Source of the DNA: an uncultured Alphaproteobacteria bacterium | GTDB taxonomy: Bacteria > Pseudomonadota > Alphaproteobacteria > Rickettsiales > UBA1997 | Length of the DNA stretch: 6,108 bases | Direction of reading: 5' to 3' | NCBI GenBank assembly: GCA_903837365.1 | Contig: CAILUF010000033.1 | Span: 1 to 6,108 of the forward strand | Part shown: positions 1 through 5,401 of the stretch, one piece after another | Numbering within the stretch: position 1 is the first letter of the stretch | Layout: each line of letters begins with the position of its first letter | Position numbers and translations under genes: made by a program | Notes under the pieces: model-generated | The model's database searches: none | Seen by the model: only the letters and a program-made list of their open reading frames with translations | What the model was told of the DNA's origin: nothing

Positions 1-261
1 ATTTTTTTTATTAAAAGATTTTATTTCATAAATAATCTCAGGTAAAATATTTTCTAGCCGAGCAAATTCTTTTTCATCACTAAGTAATTCAGCATTGGGA
101 CGAGTTGATTCCGCTCCAACATCAATGACATCAACACCTTCGGCAAGCATTTTTCTTACTTGCTTAATAGCCAAATTTTTTTCATTAAACTCTCCACCAT
201 CACTAAAAGAATCGGGAGTTATATTTAAAATACCAACAATTTTAGTAAAATTTTTTACCAT
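1..261 (-). CDS. folP: Dihydropteroate synthase, N-terminal part (cut by window edge)
   Basis: This gene encodes dihydropteroate synthase, which condenses 6-hydroxymethyl-7,8-dihydropterin pyrophosphate with p-aminobenzoate in cytoplasmic folate synthesis and is the target of sulfonamides. I translated 87 codons from the ATG at 261-259 to the left edge with no stop. The first family signature, GILNITPDSFSDGG, lies at residues 10-23, and the second, DVGAESTRP, at residues 47-55. These are the loop 1 and loop 2 regions around the pterin and pABA sites. Loop 2 reads STRPNA where E. coli has STRPGA, and no insertion is obvious. The start is well placed because the signature begins at residue 10, as in short FolP forms. 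The ATG lies inside the end of pstA (7-base overlap, ATGGTAA), which suggests translational coupling, and no SD motif precedes it. The remaining two thirds of the TIM barrel lie outside the window. Confidence 0.93.
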   Translation of the reverse strand, partial: MVKNFTKIVGILNITPDSFSDGGEFNEKNLAIKQVRKMLAEGVDVIDVGAESTRPNAELLSDEKEFARLENILPEIIYEIKSFNKKN

Positions 262-1481
262 TTTTTTTCAAATTTTTTACGCAAAATTATCGCTGTCAAA
301 TTAAACATCATCAAAACACCAAGCAACAATAGAATTGCTAAAGCGGTTTTTTCAACAAAGCCTTGCTCTTGTAAATCTGACCACAGATAAATCTGCACGG
401 GCAGTGCAGTTGTTGGCTCTAAAAAATTATTGGCAATATCGGCAATAAATGCCACCATGCCAATCATCAATAATGGAGCGGTTTCGCCAAGTGCACGTGA
501 AACTGCCAATATCGTTCCCGTCATAATTCCAGGCATTGATAAAGGCAAGAGATGATGCAATACAACTTGCAATTTCGATGCTCCAAGGCCATACGCTCCA
601 TCGCGAATATTTTGGGGAATTGAGCGGATAGTATTGCGAGTTGCAATTATTATCACTGGCAAAACCAACATGAATAAAGTCATTCCTCCAACCAAACTTG
701 AAGATCTTGGCAAATGCATAATTTGTAAATATAACACCAGTCCAAGAAGCCCATAAATGATCGATGGGATCGCTGCTAGATTGTTGATGCTAATTTCAAT
801 GAGATCGGTAAAACGATTTTTTTTCGCAAATTCTTCGAGGTAAAAAGCACAAGATACTGCAATTGGAAATGCTAAAATTAAAAATATAAACATCACCATT
901 AACGACCCAACCAATCCCGCTCCAATCCCTGCAATTTCAGGCTCTCGTGAATCAGCTTGATAAAAAAATTGACGATTAAAAACTCGTCTAATTTGCTTTT
1001 CATTTTCAAAATTAACTAGCCTTTGCAATTGCCATTCATTGATATTGCTGGAATTTTTATATTTAAAATACATCTCAGCTTTTGAAGATAGTGGAAGCCA
1101 AAAAATATTTTTTTGCCCAAGCAAATTGCGATTATTTTTGATTTGATTTTTTAATTCAAAATCAGCAACTCTACTTAAAATTTGATATAGCCAATTTTCT
1201 TCTTTTAAATTTTTTACTTCACTAAATTTTGTTTTAAGGGAATTTTTTATTATTTTTCCAAAATTAATTTCCCTTAAATCGGTTTCTTTTTCATAACTTG
1301 TCAAATCAATTTCCAAAGCTAATTCATAACGATTTAAAGCTTTGCTTGCCCTGTAAAAAATAAGTGAAAAAAGCATCACTAAAAAAACTAAAACGAAAAA
1401 GATTGCCAATTGACCATAGGCTTTAAACCTGCGCTCCTTGGCATTTCTTTTTTTAATATTGTTAATTTTTTTATTAAGCAT
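255..1481 (-). CDS. pstA: Phosphate ABC transporter permease PstA, long alphaproteobacterial form
   Basis: This is one of the two inner-membrane permease subunits of the high-affinity phosphate importer PstSCAB (408 aa). A basic N-terminus leads into TM1 at about residues 22-44. A mostly hydrophilic, presumably periplasmic segment follows at about 45-180 and matches the N-terminal extension (DUF3333 type) of alphaproteobacterial PstA; E. coli PstA is about 100 residues shorter. The MetI-like permease core follows, with hydrophobic segments near 185-215, 235-255, 264-282, 320-350 and 378-402. The EAA loop that docks on PstB is DGAYGLGASKLQVV at 294-307, followed by LPLSMPG at 312-318, and SRALGETAPLL at 328-338 is typical of PstA. 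It lies 90 bases downstream of lpdA on the same strand, and its stop overlaps the folP start. pstS, pstC and pstB are not adjacent, so the transporter genes are probably dispersed. No SD motif precedes the ATG. Confidence 0.93.
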   Translation of the reverse strand: MLNKKINNIKKRNAKERRFKAYGQLAIFFVLVFLVMLFSLIFYRASKALNRYELALEIDLTSYEKETDLREINFGKIIKNSLKTKFSEVKNLKEENWLYQILSRVADFELKNQIKNNRNLLGQKNIFWLPLSSKAEMYFKYKNSSNINEWQLQRLVNFENEKQIRRVFNRQFFYQADSREPEIAGIGAGLVGSLMVMFIFLILAFPIAVSCAFYLEEFAKKNRFTDLIEISINNLAAIPSIIYGLLGLVLYLQIMHLPRSSSLVGGMTLFMLVLPVIIIATRNTIRSIPQNIRDGAYGLGASKLQVVLHHLLPLSMPGIMTGTILAVSRALGETAPLLMIGMVAFIADIANNFLEPTTALPVQIYLWSDLQEQGFVEKTALAILLLLGVLMMFNLTAIILRKKFEKKW

Positions 1482-1571
1482 TTTAAAATAAATTTAAATT
1501 TTTCTTAAAAAAAATTTATAAGATTTTGGATTTTAGGATTGCAGATTTTCGATTAAAAATTACTACAAAAT

Positions 1572-2990
1572 TTACAAATGAATAACTTTGCCATAAGCGT
1601 CTAAAACCGCTTCATGCATCATTTCTGACATTGTTGGATGCGCAAAAATAGTCTGCATTAAATCCTCTTCGGTTAATTGCGCTTGTTTAGCAATTACAAA
1701 ACCTTGAATCATTTCAGTAACTTCCGCACCAAACATATGCGCTCCCAAAAGCTCGCCAGTTTTTTCATCAAAAATTACTTTGATTATACCTTCAGTTTCG
1801 CCCATGGCAATTGCTTTGCCATTGGCCATACATGGAAAACGCCCAACCTTTATGGCCTTACCAAGCTCTTTAGCTTTTTTTTCTGTTAATCCTAAAGAAG
1901 CAATTTGAGGCATTGAGTAAGTGCAACCTGGAATATTTTCCTTTTTCAAAGTATGAACTTTTTTAGCGTCATATTTGCCAAGATTACTTGCGATTTTTTC
2001 AGCAGCAATAATTCCTTCATGCGATGCCTTATGAGCAAGCCACGGAGCTCCAACGACATCGCCAATTGCCAAAATATGACTTTCAGCAGTTTCCATGTAA
2101 TCATTGATTTCAATACGTCCATTTTGTACTTTTATTTTAGTTTTTTCCAAGCCTAAATTTTCAACATTAGCAACAATCCCAACGGCCATAATTACTTTTT
2201 GTGCAGATATTTCTTGGATTTTTCCAGCAACTTCGAAGCTTGCCGTAACTCCTTCCTTGGATTTAACAAATGATTTTAACGCAGCTGAAGTAATTATTTT
2301 TATGCCTTGTTTTTCAAATGATTTACGCGCCAATTTTGAAATTTCTTCATCTTCAACTGGCAAAATATTTTCCGCCATTTCAATTAAAGTAACATCGGAT
2401 CCCATATTTCTGTAAAACGAAGCGAACTCAACGCCAATCGCTCCAGATCCAACAACCAAAAGCGATTTGGGCAATTCTTTTGGAGTCATCGCTTCGCGAT
2501 AAGTCCAAATATTTTCACCATCGGGTTCAAGACCAGGAATTACGCGAGCTCGAGCTCCAGTTGCCACTATAAAATGACTCGCTTCAATATGCGCAATATC
2601 CTGATTATCTTTGCTGACGATGACATTTTTATTATCAAGAAATTTTGCAAAACCATCGATCACTTCAACTTTATTTTTTTTCATTAAAGTTGCAATTCCG
2701 CCACTTAAGCGCTTTGAAACCGCTCTTGATCTTTCGATAATTTTAGGAAAATCAAATTTAATTTTTTCAGCCGAAAATCCAAAAGCATCAAGATTATGAA
2801 GTAAATGATTAATCTCTGATGAACGCAACAAAGCTTTAGTTGGAATACAACCCCAATTTAAGCAAATTCCTCCTAAATGATTAGCTTCTACAATTACAAC
2901 ATTCAAACCAAGTTGTGATGCACGAATCGCCGAAACATATCCACCCGGACCAGCGCCGATTATACATAAATCAAATTTTTTTTTGTTCAT
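1572..2990 (-). CDS. lpdA: Dihydrolipoyl dehydrogenase (E3 component)
   Basis: This FAD-dependent disulfide reductase re-oxidises dihydrolipoamide on the pyruvate and 2-oxoglutarate dehydrogenase complexes (and glycine cleavage, if present), passing electrons to NAD+. It is 472 aa, full length for the family. The N-terminal FAD fold has GAGPGG at residues 12-17. The redox disulfide is C43-C48 in GICLNWGCIPTK. ATGAR is at 143-147. The NAD-binding fold has GSGAIG at 181-186 with an acidic E204 at the end of the second strand. The second FAD motif, AIGDV, is at 308-312. The C-terminal dimerisation domain carries the catalytic pair H451/E456 in HPTMSE. All catalytic residues are present. The NWGC active-site version and PWLAHKASHEG (316-326) resemble alphaproteobacterial enzymes. 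No E1 or E2 genes are adjacent. It is the first gene of the leftward run and lies divergent from prfB. Confidence 0.97.
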   Translation of the reverse strand: MNKKKFDLCIIGAGPGGYVSAIRASQLGLNVVIVEANHLGGICLNWGCIPTKALLRSSEINHLLHNLDAFGFSAEKIKFDFPKIIERSRAVSKRLSGGIATLMKKNKVEVIDGFAKFLDNKNVIVSKDNQDIAHIEASHFIVATGARARVIPGLEPDGENIWTYREAMTPKELPKSLLVVGSGAIGVEFASFYRNMGSDVTLIEMAENILPVEDEEISKLARKSFEKQGIKIITSAALKSFVKSKEGVTASFEVAGKIQEISAQKVIMAVGIVANVENLGLEKTKIKVQNGRIEINDYMETAESHILAIGDVVGAPWLAHKASHEGIIAAEKIASNLGKYDAKKVHTLKKENIPGCTYSMPQIASLGLTEKKAKELGKAIKVGRFPCMANGKAIAMGETEGIIKVIFDEKTGELLGAHMFGAEVTEMIQGFVIAKQAQLTEEDLMQTIFAHPTMSEMMHEAVLDAYGKVIHL

Positions 2991-2994
2991 AATT

Positions 2995-3024
2995 ATTTTA
3001 TTTAAATTAAATAAGTTTTAACAA
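2995..3024 (-). promoter_or_regulatory. Candidate sigma70-type promoter for lpdA
   Basis: On the minus strand, TTGTTA (3024-3019) and TAAAAT (3000-2995) are separated by 18 bases. The -10 box matches consensus at 5 of 6 positions and the -35 at 4 of 6. Only four bases separate the -10 box from the lpdA ATG, so transcription from here would begin at or next to the start codon and give a leaderless or nearly leaderless mRNA. The region is so AT-rich that chance matches are likely. Confidence 0.3.
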
Positions 3025-3074
3025 TTAATGTTTATTTTGCTTAAGTCTTCACAAAAACATTTAAGAAATTAAAA

Positions 3075-3103
3075 TTATCAAAATGACTTTTAATTTTTAT
3101 AGT
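3075..3103 (+). promoter_or_regulatory. Candidate sigma70-type promoter for prfB
   Basis: TTATCA (3075-3080) and TATAGT (3098-3103) are separated by 17 bases. They match the -35 and -10 consensus at 4 of 6 and 5 of 6 positions. A start near 3110 would give a leader of about 40 bases before the prfB ATG at 3152. It is the best-spaced pair found by eye in the 161-bp divergent region, but the AT-rich background makes this tentative. Confidence 0.4.
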
Positions 3104-3151
3104 TTATTTTTGTTAAGCTTTAAAATCAATTGCAATCATAATTTTTAAAAA

Positions 3152-4250
3152 ATGACCAACGAAATCAATGAATTAATCACTGCCATAAACTCTTCTTTGG
3201 CAGTGATTACGGGGTGTCTTTGACCCTGAATCTTTACAAAAAAATTTAACGCAAATTGATCTTGCCAGTCAAGATGAAAATTTGTGGCAAGATAAAAACA
3301 AAGCGCAAAAATTGCTCAAAGAAAAATCTTCAATTAGTGAAAAATTAGAAAAATTTACCAATATAAAACATCAACTCAAAGATAATTCAGAACTTTATCA
3401 ATTAGCATTTTCAGAGAATGATCAAGGTCTTATTGATGATATTTTTAAAAATTTATCAGCCTTAAAAAAATCCAGCGATGAATTTGAAATTGAATGTTTG
3501 TTTAATGATGAAAATGATGAAAATAATTGCTTCGTTGATATCAACGCTGGAGCGGGTGGAACCGATTCCTGCGATTTCGCTTTAATGCTTTTACGCATGT
3601 ATGAAAGATTTGCTAATCAACGCAATTTCAAAAGCGAAATTATCGACATGGTTGATGGCGAAGAAGCTGGAATTCGCGGTGCAACTCTTAAAATTTCAGG
3701 ACGTTATGCTTATGGCTGGTTGAAGCAAGAAATTGGCGTTCATCGTTTGGTACGTATTTCACCTTTTAATGCTAATTCCAAAAGACAAACCAGCTTTGCT
3801 TCAGTCTGGGTTTCTGCAGAGATTGACGAAACTATCAACATCGAAATTTTAGAAAAAGATTTACGTATCGATACTTATCGCGCTTCTGGAGCGGGAGGAC
3901 AGCATGTCAATAAAACTGATTCAGCTGTTAGAATTACACATTTACCAACCAATGTTGCGGTACAATGTCAGGTTGATCGTTCGCAATTAAAAAATCGCGT
4001 TGAAGCTATGAAGCTATTAAAATCAAGGCTTTATGATTTAGAATTACAAAAGAAAAAAACACTTAAACAAGTTGATGAGGCAAGCAAAACCGATAATAGT
4101 TGGGGACATCAAATACGCAGTTACGTCATGCATCCTTATCAGCTTGTTAAAGATCTGCGCAGTAATTATGAAACTGGTAATATTAACGCAGTATTGGATG
4201 GCGAAATTGAAGGCTTCATTCGCGCAATGTTAATTTTATCTAAAAAATAA
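3152..4250 (+). CDS. prfB: Peptide chain release factor 2, expressed by programmed +1 frameshift
   Basis: RF2 recognises UAA and UGA stop codons and triggers peptide release on the ribosome. The ATG at 3152 opens a frame of 23 codons ending at UGA (3221-3223). Shifting +1 at CTT TGA C continues into a 342-codon frame ending at TAA 4248-4250, so the coding parts are 3152-3220 joined to 3222-4250. The joined product is 365 aa, the same length as E. coli RF2. The anticodon-like SPF tripeptide that reads UGA is at residues 203-205, and the catalytic GGQ is at 248-250 within RASGAGGQHVN. Residue 244, equivalent to position 246 of E. coli RF2, is Ala. A coiled, Lys/Glu-rich N-terminal domain precedes the core. 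No SD motif lies before the ATG. Reading only the downstream frame would start it wrongly at the internal TTG 3282 and lose 43 residues. Expression is presumably autoregulated: low RF2 slows termination at the UGA and favours the shift. Confidence 0.96.
3174..3209 (+). repeat. Perfect 12-bp inverted repeat (RNA hairpin) just before the RF2 frameshift site
   Basis: TAATCACTGCCA (3174-3185) and TGGCAGTGATTA (3198-3209) are exact reverse complements separated by a 12-base loop. The hairpin lies wholly within the short first frame of prfB and ends one base before the GGGG of the frameshift signal. No U-tract follows, so it is not an intrinsic terminator. Its role is unknown; a part in frameshifting or in early translation of prfB is inference. 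Confidence 0.8.
3211..3224 (+). promoter_or_regulatory. RF2 programmed +1 frameshift signal
   Basis: The site reads GGGG TGT CTT TGA C. It corresponds to the E. coli element AGGGGG TAT CTT TGA C, with an internal SD-like G run, a three-base spacer, the slippery CTT Leu codon, the in-frame UGA and a following C that weakens termination. The P-site tRNA-Leu slips from CUU to UUU and GAC (Asp24) is read next. The UGA is codon 24 here against codon 26 in E. coli. The SD-like part is one base poorer (ACGGGG against AGGGGG). Confidence 0.95.
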
Positions 4251-4257
4251 TTAAAGC

Positions 4258-4286
4258 TTGACATGAAAATTTAAATTGGTTATTTT
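4258..4286 (+). promoter_or_regulatory. Strong candidate sigma70-type promoter for the small secreted protein
   Basis: A perfect -35 box TTGACA (4258-4263) is followed after exactly 17 bases by TATTTT (4281-4286), which matches the -10 consensus at 4 of 6 positions. It begins eight bases after the prfB stop codon. Transcription would start near 4293 and give a leader of roughly 165 bases before the ATG at 4457. This is the best promoter match seen in the window. Confidence 0.6.
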
Positions 4287-4324
4287 GCTAATACTTTCGT
4301 TTTCGATTAAAAAATTTCTTTAAC

Positions 4325-4378
4325 AAATTTAATCAGTAATTGCTTACCGCTGAGGAGGCTTGTTATTGCATTAAATTT
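4325..4378 (+). other. Long imperfect stem-loop in the leader after prfB (candidate structured RNA)
   Basis: AAATTTAAT (4325-4333) pairs exactly with ATTAAATTT (4370-4378). The stem continues with CAGTAAT (4334-4340) against GTTATTG (4362-4368), including two G-U pairs and one bulged C (4369). An upper part then pairs GCTT (4342-4345) with AGGC (4356-4359) and CC (4347-4348) with GG (4354-4355), around a GCTGA loop. About 22 pairs can form in 54 bases. The apical arm holds GAGGAGG (4352-4358), a strong SD-like motif with no ATG at usable distance. It could be leader structure, the 3' end of the prfB message or a small RNA. The fold was worked out by hand and no known RNA family was recognised. 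Confidence 0.5.
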
Positions 4379-4396
4379 TAATTGAAATTTTTTTCG

Positions 4397-4420
4397 TTAT
4401 TCCTCGAAGGAGCTGAATAA
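4397..4420 (+). other. Second leader hairpin holding an SD-like AAGGAG
   Basis: TTATTC (4397-4402) pairs with GAATAA (4415-4420), and CTC (4403-4405) pairs with GAG (4410-4412), across a GAAG loop and a two-base CT bulge. The loop and 3' arm contain AAGGAG (4407-4412). No ATG follows at start-site distance, since the next gene's ATG is 44 bases downstream. A T-run (4388-4394) precedes this hairpin rather than following it, so it is not a terminator. Confidence 0.4.
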
Positions 4421-4456
4421 AATCAGTATTAACAAAATTTTTAAGTTTAATTAATT

Positions 4457-4795
4457 ATGAAAAAACTTTCATTAATTCTTGCTTCAGTTGCTTTATTCGC
4501 TACTGTTGCTAACGCTCAAACTGAAACTGCTAAAACAGTTACAGCTACTACAGAAACCAAAGCAGAAGTTGCTACTCCAAAAGCTAAAAAAGCTAAAAAA
4601 GCTAAAGCTGTTGAAGCTGGTGCAGTTGAAACCAAAGCAACTGAAACTAAAGCTCCTGAAGCTAAAGCAACTGAAACTAAAGCTCCAAAAGCTGAAGTTA
4701 AAACTGATGCTAAAGCTGTTGATGCAAAAGCTCCAAAAGCTGATGCAACAAAAGCTGCTGAATCTACTCCTACAGCTCCAAAAGCTAAAAAGTAA
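4457..4795 (+). CDS. Small secreted Lys/Ala/Thr/Glu/Pro-rich low-complexity protein
   Basis: I do not recognise a family. The 112-aa product begins with a clear Sec signal peptide: MKK, a hydrophobic core at residues 4-18 and a likely type I cleavage site after ANA (residues 18-20). The mature part of about 92 residues uses only Q, T, E, A, K, V, P, G, D and S. It has no aromatic, Cys, His, Arg, Asn, Ile, Leu or Met residues. By my count it has 21 Lys against 13 acidic residues, so it is basic and almost certainly disordered. Blocks of TETKAP, KAKKAKKAK and AVDAKAPKADA recur. It should be exported to the periplasm or beyond. It looks monocistronic, with its own promoter, a long structured leader and a strong terminator, which suggests high expression. 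Alternatives are a cell-wall or polyanion-binding protein; histone-like KA-rich proteins are unlikely because of the signal peptide. No SD motif lies directly before the ATG. Confidence 0.85.
   Translation: MKKLSLILASVALFATVANAQTETAKTVTATTETKAEVATPKAKKAKKAKAVEAGAVETKATETKAPEAKATETKAPKAEVKTDAKAVDAKAPKADATKAAESTPTAPKAKK
4634..4686 (+). repeat. Exact 23-bp direct repeat within the secreted-protein gene
   Basis: A 23-bp sequence starting AAAGCAACTGAAAC occurs at 4634-4656 and again at 4664-4686, 30 bp apart. The spacing is ten codons, so both copies are in frame and encode KATETKAP. Exact DNA identity suggests a recent in-frame duplication or slippage. Confidence 0.85.
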
Positions 4796-4829
4796 ATTTA
4801 AAAAAACTTACAAATTTTGCTAGTTATTT

Positions 4830-4865
4830 AACCAAGTTCGAAAATTTCGGACTTGGTTTTTTTTT
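4830..4865 (+). terminator. Intrinsic terminator of the small secreted-protein gene
   Basis: AACCAAGTTCG (4830-4840) pairs with CGGACTTGGTT (4848-4858), giving 11 pairs with one T-G wobble around an AAAATTT loop. A run of nine T (4857-4865) follows directly. It lies 34 bases past the stop codon at 4795. It separates this transcript from nrdR and is the only textbook rho-independent terminator seen in the window. Confidence 0.93.
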
Positions 4866-4886
4866 AAAATAAATTTGGCTTTTTAG

Positions 4887-4915
4887 TTGTTTTATTAGAA
4901 TTATCGCCATAAAAT
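4887..4915 (+). promoter_or_regulatory. Candidate promoter for nrdR and the glycosylase gene
   Basis: TTGTTT (4887-4892) and TAAAAT (4910-4915) are 17 bases apart, just downstream of the preceding terminator, where a new promoter is needed. The -10 matches consensus at 5 of 6 positions and the -35 only at 3 of 6. The start would be near 4922, with a leader of about 33 bases. No NrdR-box-like palindrome was seen here. Confidence 0.4.
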
Positions 4916-4954
4916 TTCATGCCATTTAAACATAAATTTTTTTTAATTTAAATT

Positions 4955-5401
4955 ATGCGTTGCCCATTTTGTGGAAATATTGAAACTCAAGTTAAAGATA
5001 GTCGCATTTCTGACGATGGCGAATCAATTAAGCGCAGACGTTATTGCTTGGCTTGCGATTCGCGATTTACAACCTTCGAACGTATCCAACTCAAGGAAAT
5101 TTTAATCATTAAAAAAAATGGTGAGAAAAAAATTTTCGATCCTGAAAAAGTTAAAAGATCAATTGAAATGGCAGTTAGAAAACGCCCCGTTTCAGATTTA
5201 CAAGTTGAAAAATTGGTTAACAAAATTGTTCGTCAATTAGAAATGGAAAACGAAACTGAATTGCCATCTTCGAAAATTGGCGAAATGGTTATGCAGGCAT
5301 TAGAAAAATTGGACAAGGTTGCATTTGTTCGCTTCGCTTCTGTTTATAAAAATTTTGAAAAACCCGATGATTTCCAAAAATTTATTAAACAAGTAGTTTA
5401 A
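4955..5401 (+). CDS. nrdR: Transcriptional repressor NrdR of ribonucleotide reductase genes
   Basis: NrdR binds NrdR boxes upstream of ribonucleotide reductase operons and represses them in response to the ATP/dATP balance. The 148-aa product has the usual family length. The N-terminal zinc ribbon has all four ligands, C3/C6 (MRCPFC) and C31/C34 (CLAC), with the DNA-contacting RRR at 27-29 and the family motif SRFTTFER at 36-43. The ATP-cone covers about residues 48-138, including KRPVS at 76-80, SSKIGEMVM at 105-113 and KLDKVAFVRFASVY at 118-131. The start is fixed by the zinc ribbon beginning at residue 3. Its stop is directly followed by the ATG of the glycosylase gene, indicating one transcript. 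In many alphaproteobacteria nrdR sits beside glyA and rib genes, which are not seen here. No SD motif precedes the start. Confidence 0.97.
   Translation: MRCPFCGNIETQVKDSRISDDGESIKRRRYCLACDSRFTTFERIQLKEILIIKKNGEKKIFDPEKVKRSIEMAVRKRPVSDLQVEKLVNKIVRQLEMENETELPSSKIGEMVMQALEKLDKVAFVRFASVYKNFEKPDDFQKFIKQVV

Noticed and set aside
95..304. Plus-strand open frame antisense to folP and the end of pstA
   Set aside because: It has no recognisable domain and is fully explained by folP and pstA on the other strand. The same applies to small plus-strand frames within lpdA (for example 1677-1889 and 2104-2415).
1546..1559. 14-base string TTTTCGATTAAAAA also present at 4300-4313
   Set aside because: In sequence this AT-rich, one shared 14-mer in 6 kb is about what chance gives, and the two contexts are otherwise different.
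1482..1571. Possible terminator or repeat element between lpdA and pstA (several GATTTT units)
   Set aside because: No G+C-containing stem followed by a T-run could be built on the minus strand. The repeats are short and irregular, and the two genes may simply be cotranscribed.
3282..3284. TTG as the start codon of prfB
   Set aside because: The conserved N-terminal domain extends upstream through the canonical frameshift signal, and the joined product has the expected length.
4352..4374. Tiny leader ORF after GAGGAGG (TTG CAT TAA, or TTG TTA TTG CAT TAA)
   Set aside because: It is only two to four codons from a TTG start and is buried in a hairpin. There is no evidence of translation; the G-rich motif is better treated as RNA structure.
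4251..4456. 6S RNA or another known small RNA
   Set aside because: There is no long closing stem with the central bubble expected of 6S, and no other RNA family was recognised. It is kept only as an uncharacterised structured leader.
4479..4823. Leu/Lys/Gln-rich open frame overlapping the small secreted-protein gene in another frame
   Set aside because: It is the shifted reading of the Ala/Lys repeat codons (GCT AAA and similar read as CTA AAG). It has no domain and no start context, while the other frame has a signal peptide.
4866..4954. NrdR box for autoregulation upstream of nrdR
   Set aside because: No pair of 16-base palindromic NrdR-box-like sequences was found in this stretch.
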